A DNA stretch of 64,000 nucleotides from CBDFNC01 sp965249895 (GCA_965249895.1 CBDFNC010000005.1:2232001-2296000), one strand, 5' to 3'; positions 17,801 through 27,544 are shown, counted from the first letter of the stretch. Notes: generated by a model from the sequence alone, not told the origin. Made by a program: numbers and translations.

Positions 17801-18175
17801 TTACACACCAAAACTTTCGCCACAGCCACAGGCAGCCTGTGCTTTGGGATTACTAAATTTAAACATCTGATTAAGACCTTCCCTGACATAATCCACTTCC
17901 GTGCCATCGATCAGGGAAATGGCGTCTTTCGGCACATAAAGGTGGGCGCCGTCCCGTTCATAATGCAACTCATCGGCTTCCACTTCCCTGGCCAATTCCA
18001 GATCATAAGCAAAACCAGCACAGCCGGATTTTTTCACCCCCAGACGAATACCCTTTACCTGGGGATCTTGTGCCATCAGTTTATTTACCTGTCTGGCGGC
18101 TTTTTCAGTGAGAAACACTCCTTGCCAGGGATCGTCCTCCATAGAAAAAGTTTGCACTGCTTCAGCATTGTTCAC
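17801..18175 (-). CDS. sufA: A-type Fe-S carrier SufA
   Basis: A 124-aa A-type carrier with the three cluster-binding cysteines C52 (SGCAGFAY), C116 and C118 (ACGCGESF). Translation appears to start at a GTG (18175) preceded by a full AAGGAGGTGA Shine-Dalgarno, which compensates for the non-ATG start. The gene leads the operon sufA-B-C-D-S-E, behind a Fur box. No iscR or sufR-like regulator is present beside it. Confidence 0.93.
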   Translation of the reverse strand: MNNAEAVQTFSMEDDPWQGVFLTEKAARQVNKLMAQDPQVKGIRLGVKKSGCAGFAYDLELAREVEADELHYERDGAHLYVPKDAISLIDGTEVDYVREGLNQMFKFSNPKAQAACGCGESFGV

Positions 18176-18233
18176 GACTCACCTCCTTAATTCGGATATT
18201 GTCTGGCGTAAAATCCACAGCCTCCAATGTTAA

Positions 18234-18248
18234 TGATAATTATTATCC
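18234..18248. promoter_or_regulatory. Fur box upstream of the suf operon
   Basis: TGATAATTATTATCC matches the 7-1-7 Fur consensus at 14 of 15 positions, about 60-73 bases upstream of the sufA start. SUF induction during iron limitation is known in other gammaproteobacteria. The remainder of 18249-18533 shows only a weak inverted repeat (TTTCAGT/ACTGAAA) and no gene. Confidence 0.8.
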
Positions 18249-18533
18249 TATCAACCTCTAACTTATAGGGGCTTTCAGTTAGATCTTGCTGGAGACTGAA
18301 ATTCAGGGAAGGCTTAGCGCTCTGAAATAGGTCAGAAGAAGGCAACAAAACCAGATGGCTGTACAAGGAAATTCATATCAGGGATTAAGTGTTAAATAAG
18401 AATTCGGACACGATCTTGAATGACTCACATAAAAATCGAAAAGCTCGCTACTAGCTGTCGTATATATTCAAGACCTTAAACTCCTGCCCAGATTAAGATA
18501 GAACTCAAGTCGAACAAATAGAAAGGTAATAAA

Positions 18534-18917
18534 GTGAAATTCAAATACACTATCCTCTATGTTGAAAACGTCAGTCGAACGCTGGATTTTTACTCTAGTG
18601 CTTTCAACTTAAAGCAAAAAATGCTCCACGATAGCGGCGATTATGGCGAGTTGGATACTGGTAATACGATACTCTCTTTTTCATCTATTGAGCTGATGTC
18701 AAAGCTGGAGAAATCCCCCTCAGCACCAACTTCGGGCCGACCTTGTTTTGAAATCGCTTTCGAAACAGAGGATGTTCCTAACGCATTGAAAAAGGCCTTG
18801 GAAGCGGGAGCAAAATTGGTGCAAAACCCAGAATCAATGCCGTGGGGGCAAATCACCGCCTATGTGGAAGATCTTAACGGATACCTGATAGAAATATGCA
18901 CTCCAGTGTCAAACTAA
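18534..18917 (+). CDS. VOC-superfamily protein (glyoxalase/bleomycin-resistance fold)
   Basis: A 127-aa single VOC domain: N-terminal FKYTILYVENVSRTLDFYSSAFNL and C-terminal ITAYVEDLNGYLIEICTPV with the metal-ligand type Glu. Family members are dioxygenases, isomerases or drug-binding proteins; no substrate can be assigned. It converges with the AraC gene, the two stop regions overlapping by 4 bases. Confidence 0.8.
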   Translation: MKFKYTILYVENVSRTLDFYSSAFNLKQKMLHDSGDYGELDTGNTILSFSSIELMSKLEKSPSAPTSGRPCFEIAFETEDVPNALKKALEAGAKLVQNPESMPWGQITAYVEDLNGYLIEICTPVSN

Positions 18918-19555
18918 CTATACCCGGGAGCTTTTAATTGAAGGGACTGCTGAGAATCAGGCTTTAGTCGTGAAGGGCTGATCCCCAGCCATCGGGTAAA
19001 CTCCCTCGTCATATGGGCCTGATCTGAAAAACCATTGCTACAAGCTACCTCAGCCAGAGAAGAGAGCTCAAGTACCATGCGCGCGGATTTCCTAACTCTC
19101 GCCAACATAAACCAATAATTAGGTGAACGATTAGTTTCTTTTAGTAACAACCTCTGCAAGCTCCTTAAGTTTACTCCTAAGCATTTAGCAGAGCCGCTCA
19201 CTGTTAGCTGGTTGCTAGCCAGGCAAGCCAAAGCTTCATCTACGTTAGCTGATAAATTACAGCAAGAATCTATTCTATTAGCTAACTCTTGGTGGTCTAC
19301 AGCTTGGTCTTGAACTAGCTTTAAGAGTCTAAATTCATCAATGTTTACGCCAGGCCTAAGACGCAACCCCCGCATTTTGGTACCCGCTTTAACCTGCACA
19401 AGTTCTGTTTGATTTTGCAGCGCTGATACAAACCAGTTTGGCTTTTCATTTGGCAGCTGTTTCACAATGAGGTCTTGGCAGCCATCAGGGATGACCAATA
19501 CCTCGCCGTCAGCTTTCGTTAAATCACTCCAGTCAGCGAATATCTGCTCACACAT
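18914..19555 (-). CDS. AraC-family transcriptional regulator
   Basis: 213 aa from ATG 19555, chosen because GAAGGA lies 9 bases upstream; a longer frame to 19633 has no such site. The N-terminal half (VLVIPDGCQDLIVKQL) resembles the DUF6597-type sensory part of some AraC regulators. The C-terminal half carries the AraC HTH, including VACSNGFSDQAHMTREFTRWLGISPSRLKP. It converges on the VOC gene, and such AraC-VOC neighbours are often functionally linked, but the target is unknown. Confidence 0.8.
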   Translation of the reverse strand: MCEQIFADWSDLTKADGEVLVIPDGCQDLIVKQLPNEKPNWFVSALQNQTELVQVKAGTKMRGLRLRPGVNIDEFRLLKLVQDQAVDHQELANRIDSCCNLSANVDEALACLASNQLTVSGSAKCLGVNLRSLQRLLLKETNRSPNYWFMLARVRKSARMVLELSSLAEVACSNGFSDQAHMTREFTRWLGISPSRLKPDSQQSLQLKAPGYS

Positions 19556-19803
19556 AAGATGAAATCCTTCGCATTGAAAATGCACTTTACCACTTCTGGC
19601 TGGCGCCCGCCGTGAATCGCCGAACCTGGGCATAAAGTGTAAGCTGCTGTCATATATACTGCTTCTGTTTGAAAGAGCGACCCTCTAACTGTGAGCTTTT
19701 TAAGATCGACTGACAAAGTAATCCTCCCGACTCAGTAGTGGTCGCGCTATGTTTGCAAAAGAGCCTTAAATAAATTAAAGCTGTTAATGGCTGATAAAAG
19801 ATT

Positions 19804-21774
19804 TTATCTCAGCCCGCTCCCTTTATTTCTCATCAGTAGCAGCAAGAAATAACCGCCACCTATGATAGCTACCAAAATGCCCGCGGCCACTTGACCTGGG
19901 TAGACTAGGTTTTGTCCTAACCAATCGGCAAACATCATTAAGGCCGCGCCAGCAAGCCCGGCAACCAGCAATTGATCTTTGGCTTTTTTAGCGCCAAGTA
20001 ACACAGCCAGGTGGGGGGCCAACAAACCAACAAAGGCAACCGGCCCCATGGTGGCGGTAACCACGGCGCAAAGCAGTGCCACTAAGGTCAATAAAATCTT
20101 AAAGCTGGCTGACACATTTAATCCCCGTGCATGGGCAAAACCGCGACCGGTAGAAATAAGGCTTAGCCACCTGTGCAAGGCAAGGGCAATTGCGCTCAGA
20201 GCCATAACACAAACGAAGAGTCGAATGGCCGATACTGGCTCTGCTCGATAGGTTGAGCCAGAAAGCCAAACTAACAAGGTATAAGCCGTTTCATTGCCTT
20301 GGGCTAATACTAAATGAATCAAAGCTTCAATAAGAGCGGTTAAGGCGATACCGGATAGGATCAACATGCCGGGGGCTCTTTTCCCCAATAACATCAAGAT
20401 GGCCAATACCACTAAGCAACCTGTCAGCCCAAGAAAGAAATTCAGCTTAAACATGCTGGATCCCAGCAACATCATGCCGACCACCAGAAACAAACTGGCA
20501 CCCGCGGATATGCCTAAAATATCTGGACTGGCAAGCGGGTTGTAGATAATGCGTTGCAAAATAACCCCGGCAACGGCCAAACCCAGCCCGGCACTAAAGG
20601 CAGTTAACAATCTTGGATATTGTTGGCTCCAAGCGAACTCACTGGGGAGTTTAAGCATCCAGTGTTCACCTGTGTTATGTAAAAACACGCTGACTAAAGT
20701 GATAAATACAGTGATAACAACAGCGATCAGTAAGGTTTTGCTGCCAAAGTGATATTTAGCCTTAGGCAGTGACAGGCTTAACTGATCTTGGGCTTTTAGT
20801 TTACTGCGGGCAAACCAGATTAACGCAGGCGCTCCGATTAGGGCAGCCGTAGTGCCGGAGGGAATGACACTGATGGAAACCATATTAATGGCGATGGTTA
20901 GGGTGTCGGTCAAGAGTAAAATAATCGCCCCTAACAACAGGCTAAACCACAATTCTTGTTTTGGCGTTCTGGCGCCAAAGTGCCTGGCAATATTTGGCGC
21001 AATAAGACCGATAAAACTGATAATACCCACGCTGGCAATAGCGGCTGAAACTAACCAAAGCCCCAACACTACCAATAGACCAAACATTGGGGCCAGGCTG
21101 AGCCCACGAGCAACTGCATTGGTTTGGCCTAAACGTAGCAACGCCAGTATTCGCGGCGCCAGGACTAAGATTACCAGCCCTATCACTAACTGCGGCCATA
21201 ACCATTGAACTTGTTGCCAACCATTTTGCGCCAGATCACCCGCCCCCCAAATAAACAGATCCCTGGCATATTGATCATGAAATAAAACGATACCGCTGGC
21301 GAGGGCACCAAAAAGAATATTTACCGCCATGCCAGCCAAGATAACTGGCAGCCCTGCCAGGTTATTGATACCGACTATGGCCAGCACCAAACCCAGGCTT
21401 AGCATGGCGCCAATAAAGGGGATCCATACAGTGTTGTTTGTTGCGAACTGAGGAAACCAGATGCCAGCGCACACTAAAGCAAGCCAAGCTCCCGAGGTGG
21501 TGCCCAGGGTCAGTGGCGAAACCAGGTGATTTTGGGTCAGTTGTTGTAACAGGCTGCCTACCAGCCCCAAAATTGCGCCTGTCATTAAGGTGATCAAGAC
21601 CCGGGGCAAATGAGCTTCTACAAACAGAATTTGCTCGAACTCCTGCGGTTCAAAGTGGGTACTGACAAGCTTGAAAATAATATCGCCTTGCTGAGCAAAC
21701 GAAAGATCACTGGCTACATAAGCTGATAATGCAAGCAGTGGAAAAAACAATAAGCTAAGTCGAACTAAGGCCAT
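19804..21774 (-). CDS. fhuB: Fe(3+)-siderophore ABC permease, fused double-length (FhuB type)
   Basis: A 656-aa inner membrane permease made of two FecCD-type halves (~1-325 and ~340-656), as in FhuB. Each half has the conserved coupling region: GIISFIGLIAPNIAR in the first and GPVAFVGLLAPHLA in the second. It transports hydroxamate-type ferric siderophores delivered by FhuD, powered by FhuC. Its ATG overlaps the fhuD stop by one base (TAATG). It is the last gene of the receptor-fhuF-fhuC-fhuD-fhuB order. Confidence 0.93.
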   Translation of the reverse strand: MALVRLSLLFFPLLALSAYVASDLSFAQQGDIIFKLVSTHFEPQEFEQILFVEAHLPRVLITLMTGAILGLVGSLLQQLTQNHLVSPLTLGTTSGAWLALVCAGIWFPQFATNNTVWIPFIGAMLSLGLVLAIVGINNLAGLPVILAGMAVNILFGALASGIVLFHDQYARDLFIWGAGDLAQNGWQQVQWLWPQLVIGLVILVLAPRILALLRLGQTNAVARGLSLAPMFGLLVVLGLWLVSAAIASVGIISFIGLIAPNIARHFGARTPKQELWFSLLLGAIILLLTDTLTIAINMVSISVIPSGTTAALIGAPALIWFARSKLKAQDQLSLSLPKAKYHFGSKTLLIAVVITVFITLVSVFLHNTGEHWMLKLPSEFAWSQQYPRLLTAFSAGLGLAVAGVILQRIIYNPLASPDILGISAGASLFLVVGMMLLGSSMFKLNFFLGLTGCLVVLAILMLLGKRAPGMLILSGIALTALIEALIHLVLAQGNETAYTLLVWLSGSTYRAEPVSAIRLFVCVMALSAIALALHRWLSLISTGRGFAHARGLNVSASFKILLTLVALLCAVVTATMGPVAFVGLLAPHLAVLLGAKKAKDQLLVAGLAGAALMMFADWLGQNLVYPGQVAAGILVAIIGGGYFLLLLMRNKGSGLR

Positions 21775-22685
21775 TATCCCGTAGCTCCTGGTGCAATTTT
21801 TATTAGGCTTTTTGCCAGGGCTTCAGCAATATGCAATAAAGACATAGCACCGCCATAGTTCCAGGACGGATCAACGGCGGCCACTCTATTGTGTTTTACA
21901 AAGGGCATGGCGTTCCACATTACGGATTTTTCCAGCTTCTTTTTCTGGTTAAAAGGCTGGAAATATAAAGCGATGCCATCTCCAATTTCATAGAGCTTTT
22001 TTAGCCTTTTTTGAGTGACGCCCCACTGGCTTGAGGGTTGTGGCAATGCAGGCTCAAAGCCCAGCAATGTCAGCGCCTCTTGAGTGCTGGAATTCCCCCC
22101 ATACAAATAGACAGTGGTGGTGCTGGCAAAGCGAAAAGCGGCCACTTTAGGTCTGTCTGCCCCATAATGCTTATCTAGCTGGGATTTTAGCTCGGCGATC
22201 CTTTGATACATGGCGTCGATTTTTTGCTCGGCTAATTCGGATTTTCCCAGAGCCTTGGCTATTTGATGAAAATTCTCGATGGCGCGTTCCACGTTGCCTG
22301 GCGCCTGTTTATAGGTGTGGTATAACAAAACTGGGGCTATTTTCTCCAGCTTTTCAATAAGATCAGCTTGTGGTGAACCAATAATAATAAGATCGGGTTT
22401 AAGCTTTTCCAATTTTCCCAGATTTGGCTCTGCCCGCATGCCTATGTCCGCCACCGAATCTGGCACCTGAGGTTTTACCACCCAGTCGCGATAACCTGAA
22501 ATGTCGGGCATGGCGATGGGGGTTACACCCAGCTCAAGCACTTGTTCGGCAATGTCCCAGTTTAGCGTCGCCACTTTGAATGGGATGTTCTCCAGGCTGT
22601 GCTCTCCACGACTGTCTACAACTGTGAGTTTCGCGTGCACAGAAAAGCTCAGAAAAAGTAAACAAAACAAGCTCCGTCTTAACAT
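21774..22685 (-). CDS. fhuD: Periplasmic Fe(3+)-siderophore binding protein (FhuD type)
   Basis: A 303-aa cluster A-III/TroA-like binding protein. An N-terminal signal peptide (MLRRSLFCLLFLSFSVHA) precedes the mature domain. Typical segments are VATLNWDIAEQVLELGVTPIAMP and LGKLEKLKPDLIIIGSP. It should capture the ferric siderophore in the periplasm and pass it to FhuB. It overlaps fhuC by 7 bases and fhuB by 1 base. Confidence 0.92.
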   Translation of the reverse strand: MLRRSLFCLLFLSFSVHAKLTVVDSRGEHSLENIPFKVATLNWDIAEQVLELGVTPIAMPDISGYRDWVVKPQVPDSVADIGMRAEPNLGKLEKLKPDLIIIGSPQADLIEKLEKIAPVLLYHTYKQAPGNVERAIENFHQIAKALGKSELAEQKIDAMYQRIAELKSQLDKHYGADRPKVAAFRFASTTTVYLYGGNSSTQEALTLLGFEPALPQPSSQWGVTQKRLKKLYEIGDGIALYFQPFNQKKKLEKSVMWNAMPFVKHNRVAAVDPSWNYGGAMSLLHIAEALAKSLIKIAPGATG

Positions 22686-23446
22686 ACTATGGCTACCTTA
22701 TGGGGGGCTTTCGGGTGGTCTAGCAGCGCCACCGGCGTGCTGTAGAGCTCGGTTAAGCGCGCTTCATCAAGCAATAACCGGCTTTCGCCTTGAAATAATA
22801 CCTTGCCTTGTTTTAAGGCGATCACATGTGTGGCAAAGCGCAGAGCCAGGTTTAGATCGTGCAAGATAATCAGGACGCCCTTCTTGCTGTTTTGGTTGAG
22901 CTCTTTAAGCAAACTCATGACTTGATATTGGTGCTGCACATCTAACGCAGAAGTAGGCTCGTCGAGAATAAGAAACTGAGCTTGCTGAGCCAACAGCATG
23001 GCTATCCAAACCCGCTGTTTTTCGCCGCCTGAAAGCTGGTCGGTTAAGGCGCTTTGCATGCTATGCACCTGAGTTTGCTCCATGGCGAGATCTATGATTT
23101 TTTGGTCATCGCTATTCCACTGACCCAAGGCTCCACGCCAGGGGAAGCGTCCTAATCGCACTAATTCGCGAACACTGAGGCCAGCCACTTGCGGTAAATA
23201 TTGGGGTAAAAAAGCCACCTGTTTTGCCAGGGCTTTATTTGAGTAGCTTTGCAGTGGTTTTCCTTGCAACTCTATCTTGCCGAATTCTGGCAAAAGTTGT
23301 TTTGCCAACAAGTTTACTAAGGTTGACTTGCCTGAGCCGTTGTGGCCCAAGATCACGGTAAAACCCTGAGGATTGATATTGAGCTGTGGAATGTCCAATA
23401 TGCGTTTGTTGTCACGTATAACCTGGATTTTCTGGAGTTGATACAT
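22679..23446 (-). CDS. fhuC: Fe(3+)-siderophore ABC transporter ATPase (FhuC type)
   Basis: A 255-aa ABC ATPase with Walker A GHNGSGKST, signature LSGGEKQRVWIAM and Walker B FLILDEPTSALD. The position between fhuF and fhuD and the FepC/FhuC-like sequence mark it as the energy-coupling subunit of the siderophore importer. Confidence 0.94.
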   Translation of the reverse strand: MYQLQKIQVIRDNKRILDIPQLNINPQGFTVILGHNGSGKSTLVNLLAKQLLPEFGKIELQGKPLQSYSNKALAKQVAFLPQYLPQVAGLSVRELVRLGRFPWRGALGQWNSDDQKIIDLAMEQTQVHSMQSALTDQLSGGEKQRVWIAMLLAQQAQFLILDEPTSALDVQHQYQVMSLLKELNQNSKKGVLIILHDLNLALRFATHVIALKQGKVLFQGESRLLLDEARLTELYSTPVALLDHPKAPHKVAIVC

Positions 23447-23454
23447 AGGCGTGT

Positions 23455-24174
23455 CTATTTGCTATTTTGACGAGGGCAATCTTCACACAGGCTGCCTTCT
23501 TGGGTTTTATAAACCAGGCAGCAGCTTTTACGCGTGTAAAAAAGGGCCTGATTACGTTCGGTAATTTTGCTGATTTGAGTGAGCGGAAGTTCCATTGAGA
23601 CCAACCATAAACCTGCATTTTGCTTTACGTCATCCAGACTAAGCTCCGGCTTAAATTGCCTCAGCCTAAGGCCGCATTTAATAAGTGAATCTACCAAAAG
23701 CGCATTAACAAAGCCGGGCCGACAACGAAACTGACTATCTAACTCATGGCGATACTGCTCAAATAGCGGTTTAAGCTGAGCCGCGGCTTGAGGCACTAAC
23801 TCAGCCATGTTGCCGTGTTGGTGGCTAGTGCAACTAAAGTTAAAGCCAGTTACCATGGGGCCCGCCTGACTTTGTGCAAAATGAAAAAAATTGGGCAGGG
23901 TATTAAAGCCATAAATACTGATAAAGGCGATGTATATGGGCTGCCAAGTGGCCAGGCTCCAGCTGCGTGTGAGCCAATATGCTTTGTCCGCTTCTGGATT
24001 TTGCTGCTGAAGTTGTGAGTATAATTGTTGAAAAAAAGCCTGATTGCTGGCGTCAAAACGCAGCATGTTATTGTCGGTCTGCGATACGCTTCCCGCTAAG
24101 TAAGGTGATATCTGTTCACAAGCGTCAAAGAGCTGGTGATGAAAATTATCTTGCACTCGGTATTTGTTCCTCAA
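23455..24174 (-). CDS. fhuF: Siderophore-iron reductase FhuF
   Basis: A 239-aa cytoplasmic protein ending in the diagnostic [2Fe-2S] motif CC-x10-C-x2-C: C218, C219, C230 and C233 (SCCLVYK...LCEDCP). FhuF reduces ferric hydroxamate siderophores after import, releasing Fe(II). It lies between the TonB-dependent receptor and fhuC on the same strand and is 8 bases from fhuC. Its presence argues for a hydroxamate substrate. Confidence 0.9.
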   Translation of the reverse strand: MRNKYRVQDNFHHQLFDACEQISPYLAGSVSQTDNNMLRFDASNQAFFQQLYSQLQQQNPEADKAYWLTRSWSLATWQPIYIAFISIYGFNTLPNFFHFAQSQAGPMVTGFNFSCTSHQHGNMAELVPQAAAQLKPLFEQYRHELDSQFRCRPGFVNALLVDSLIKCGLRLRQFKPELSLDDVKQNAGLWLVSMELPLTQISKITERNQALFYTRKSCCLVYKTQEGSLCEDCPRQNSK

Positions 24175-24233
24175 ATGCTAAAACCGAAAAAGCGGGTGAG
24201 CCTAGACTCAACCGCTGCTTTGTCTGGCCTTAT

Positions 24234-26345
24234 TTAAAGCTCATAATTAATCTTTAATTTCACGCTTTGCTCTTGGCCGAACCAGCAATTGATTTCGTCA
24301 TAACAGGAAAAGTACTCTGTATCCAGTAGGTTGTTAGCAACCAGATTGGCAGAGAAGTCTGTTAAACTATGGCTAAGCTGGCCAAGGTCATAACCTATAG
24401 AGAGATCAACCAGGGTATAATCCGGCACTTGCTCCGTGTTAAGTGGGTTCAACTGGGCTTCACCCACATAGCGCACGCCAGCACCAAAAGTTGCACCTGA
24501 CATTAGGCCTGCGTCAATTTCATAATTTAGCCAAGCATTCGCTGAACTTTCTGGCACCCAACTTGGGGTTTTACCTTGAAGACCAGAGTTGTCTTTAGTC
24601 ACTTCCATATCGAGATAGGTATAACTCGCAGCTATATGAAGTGGATCTGTTATCTGCCACTGGGTTTCCAGCTCCAACCCTTTGGACTGCGTTTCCCCTG
24701 TTTGAACCTTGTCGTAGGAAGTACCAGCGGGATCCCGTGTTAAATCATTTTTCTTGGTGATGACAAAGGCAGACAGGTTGACTTGGGTACTCATATCTGA
24801 GGAAGCGTATTTAATCCCTGTTTCCCACTGCTCACCTGTAGAAGGCTCAAAGTCGTTGCCGTGCCTGTCTTTTCCTGGAACGGGTTCAAAGCTTTGAGCA
24901 AAGCTGGCATAAGGTGAAATGCCATTGTCAAACTCATACAAGGCGCCAAAACGCATGGCGGTATTGCTTTGGTCCAAGGTCGTCTCTGTGGTATTGCCCG
25001 ATACAGTTTGGCGTTGATTTTGCTTGTATTTATCGTACCTGACACCTGCGATAAGCACTAAATTATCAAACCTTACTTGATCCTGGAGATAGAGGCCTAT
25101 CTGACGGGTTTTAAGCTCTGTATCTCGGACATACGCAAACTCAAGGGAGCCCAGATTAGCCTGATTGTTGTCGGGCATAAAAATGTCGATGGAGCTAACC
25201 CCGCTGGCAGCGGATTTCAACAGTATATCCGATGTGAGTTGCTGGTAATCGACACCAATCAACAAATTATGTTGCAAATCACCGGTTTGAAACGCCCCTG
25301 ATAGTTGATTATCTATTGCAAAGCTGCGTGATTTTTCATCTGTTGCAAAGGCGCTACGGGCTAAAGTGCGCTGATCGGGCGCCAAGGCGGCGCCGTAAAC
25401 AAGTTTTTGTGCTGCCTGGCCATCCATATAGCGGGCATTTTGTAAAAACACCCAGTTATTATTGAATTCGTGATTAATTTTGTAACCTACTAAGGTGATG
25501 TCTTTTTTAAATTCATTCCAATTAACATCCCCCATAAAGGCGTTCGACTTTAATTTACCGTGTGGATTGGATTTTACCGAACCTGAGGCTGGTACTGCGC
25601 CTAACCCTACGAGGGAGGGGTCATTTTGGTAGTACAAGTTAAAATTCACTAAGGTTCTTTCTGAGACCTGCCAATCTAATGATGGCGCCAAAACGTAACG
25701 CTCTTCCTTTGTGGTAGCAACCTGGCCGTCTTTTTTTCTGGCCAGTGCAAGTAGCCGATAGGAAAAGTCAGACTCTCCTATCTGACCCGTGGAGTCCATA
25801 GTGAACTCCTTGAAATTTGCTGTTCCGCCGCTTAAGGACAGCTTTGTACTTTGTGTTTGTTGCGGCGATTTCGCAATAAGGTTCACCATACCGCCGGGAG
25901 GAATGCTGCCGTACAATATAGATGTGGGCCCTTTAAACACTTCCAATTGCTCCAGTGCAATGGGATCAACTTGAGGTTGTAAAAAAGATTGGTTGTACAT
26001 CAGTGGTAAACCGTCATAAAAAATCTGAAAGTTGGTAAAACCACGAATATTAAAATGATCTAAGCCAGTCGCACTGTTTCCTCTTAGCTCTGTATGCACA
26101 CCGGGTACATAGCGCAGCGCTTGGGCAACCGAAGTCGGATCACGCTGCTCTAATGCCTCCTGTTCCAAAATCGAAATGGCTTGCGGGGTTTCCTCAGCCG
26201 TTAACATGGTTTTGGTGGCTGTATTCCGGTAGCTTTTTCCCAAAACCTCTATGGTTTCATAAGAGTTTGCAGCCACAACTGCAGGAAAGGCAGCAGCAAG
26301 TACAATAAACTTGCGGCCTGGAGTTGGTTTATGGGGGAGTTTCAT
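24234..26345 (-). CDS. TonB-dependent siderophore receptor (FhuA/FoxA-like)
   Basis: A 703-aa outer membrane receptor. A signal peptide covers about residues 1-26, followed by a TonB-box-like YETIEVLG. The plug domain (ETPQAISILEQEALEQRDPTSVAQALRYVPGV, then NIRGF) and a 22-strand barrel with typical segments (LDWQVSERTLVNFNLYYQND, LLIGVDYQQL) follow. The sequence style is the hydroxamate receptor group, and the downstream fhuF-C-D-B genes support this. The exact siderophore is not predictable. A partial Fur box lies about 135 bases upstream. Confidence 0.93.
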   Translation of the reverse strand: MKLPHKPTPGRKFIVLAAAFPAVVAANSYETIEVLGKSYRNTATKTMLTAEETPQAISILEQEALEQRDPTSVAQALRYVPGVHTELRGNSATGLDHFNIRGFTNFQIFYDGLPLMYNQSFLQPQVDPIALEQLEVFKGPTSILYGSIPPGGMVNLIAKSPQQTQSTKLSLSGGTANFKEFTMDSTGQIGESDFSYRLLALARKKDGQVATTKEERYVLAPSLDWQVSERTLVNFNLYYQNDPSLVGLGAVPASGSVKSNPHGKLKSNAFMGDVNWNEFKKDITLVGYKINHEFNNNWVFLQNARYMDGQAAQKLVYGAALAPDQRTLARSAFATDEKSRSFAIDNQLSGAFQTGDLQHNLLIGVDYQQLTSDILLKSAASGVSSIDIFMPDNNQANLGSLEFAYVRDTELKTRQIGLYLQDQVRFDNLVLIAGVRYDKYKQNQRQTVSGNTTETTLDQSNTAMRFGALYEFDNGISPYASFAQSFEPVPGKDRHGNDFEPSTGEQWETGIKYASSDMSTQVNLSAFVITKKNDLTRDPAGTSYDKVQTGETQSKGLELETQWQITDPLHIAASYTYLDMEVTKDNSGLQGKTPSWVPESSANAWLNYEIDAGLMSGATFGAGVRYVGEAQLNPLNTEQVPDYTLVDLSIGYDLGQLSHSLTDFSANLVANNLLDTEYFSCYDEINCWFGQEQSVKLKINYEL

Positions 26346-26478
26346 TGATGCCTCAGTTAATTCCTTTTACCAATCAATAGTTCACCTTGAATATCAAGGA
26401 GGCCGTAGAGGATCGCTGTTGTCGATTTGAAGCTAGCAAATGCTAGTCGATGATACTTCTACTTACCATGAACGCGAA

Positions 26479-26493
26479 TAACAACTATTATCA
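26479..26493. promoter_or_regulatory. Possible weak Fur box upstream of the TonB receptor
   Basis: On the minus strand TGATAATAGTTGTTA matches the 7-1-7 consensus at 11 of 15 positions, with one half-site perfect. It is 134 bases upstream of the receptor start. The rest of 26346-26647 contains no recognised gene; a short inverted repeat GCTAGC...GCTAG lies near 26430. Confidence 0.4.
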
Positions 26494-26647
26494 AGCTGAT
26501 AATATAGATTTCGCTGAGGGAATAATTAACAATTTGGTGCAAGTATTGGATTTTTTTAATGCTTTGTATGGAGAATTACGCTTCCATAACCTCCCTATGC
26601 CGGAATAGGCGCCACTGTTAAAAGCTAGCCATTCACAGGGCTGAAGT

Positions 26648-27544
26648 TTATGACTTTGCTTTGACCACCGGAAACCAATATTCCATATAGGACGAACCGC
26701 TACCTTCTTGATATCTATGGTCATAGACTTCGATTTCATAGCCTTCAATGCCCCGATAGTCGGAGCTGGGCAACCAATATAAAATAAACCATTCAAGTAA
26801 ATCGGCCAGTTTTGTGATGAAGCCATGTACAGGCAAGACAGCGTAATCGTGCTCTGGAATATCTAAGTGTAAAAGCTTGGTTTGCTCACCTCTGCTTAGT
26901 TGGCTTGCTGATACTCCTGCCCAGTAGTTGAGATCTTCATCTGCATCGCTTCTTTGGCTGGCGTCAATCACACCATAGTGAGGGGATAACTTGTGTTGAT
27001 CTCGGCTAAGTTCGTTAAGCTGCTGCCAAAGAGCTGGCACTTTTTGCATAAAATTGGGTGTTTTAGCAAATAAGCCTTTGATGGGCGTATAAATTCCACA
27101 AAGACGAAAGGCTGCACTGTGCTCTATGCGTATTTGGAAATAACTGCTATCTGGCTGGAAACAAGGGGTGTCGTTGCGGCGCACCAAGGGTATTTTGATA
27201 CCTTGCCTTAGCCCTTGCTTGCGATAAGCCGTAGGACTCAATAGGAAAAACTGTTTAAAGGCGCGGCTGAAACTTATCTCTGAGTTAAAGCCAAAGGCAA
27301 ATGCAATATCCACTATCCGCTCTTGAGAGCTGAGCAAACGCTCAGCGGCCAAGCTTAACTTTAGCTCCCTCACATACTGGGCAACCTTTAATCCGGTTTT
27401 TGCTTGAAATACCCTTTGCAGCTGCCATCGAGACCAGCAGCTTTGTTTTGACAATTCTTCCAGTGCAAGCGGCAAGTCTAAGTTGTCATTGATATAGCTA
27501 AGCAGCTTTTCTATACGCATTAACGCAGGATCTGTCAGGCTCAA
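26648..27544 (-). CDS. AraC-family regulator with C-terminal GyrI-like effector domain
   Basis: A 298-aa protein of Rob-like architecture. The AraC HTH is at the N-terminus (residues ~8-105, with LALEELSKQSCWSRWQLQRVFQAKTG and VDIAFAFGFNSEISFSRAFKQFF). A GyrI/SOUL-type ligand-binding domain follows (~130-295, including VLPVHGF and the terminal YMEYWFPV). The gene is on the same strand upstream of the receptor operon and could control it or respond to a small molecule; neither is shown. Confidence 0.88.
   Translation of the reverse strand: MSLTDPALMRIEKLLSYINDNLDLPLALEELSKQSCWSRWQLQRVFQAKTGLKVAQYVRELKLSLAAERLLSSQERIVDIAFAFGFNSEISFSRAFKQFFLLSPTAYRKQGLRQGIKIPLVRRNDTPCFQPDSSYFQIRIEHSAAFRLCGIYTPIKGLFAKTPNFMQKVPALWQQLNELSRDQHKLSPHYGVIDASQRSDADEDLNYWAGVSASQLSRGEQTKLLHLDIPEHDYAVLPVHGFITKLADLLEWFILYWLPSSDYRGIEGYEIEVYDHRYQEGSGSSYMEYWFPVVKAKS

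Noticed and set aside
19979..21220. Several open frames opposite fhuB
   Set aside because: They are antisense shadows of a clear 656-aa permease with hydrophobic codon bias.
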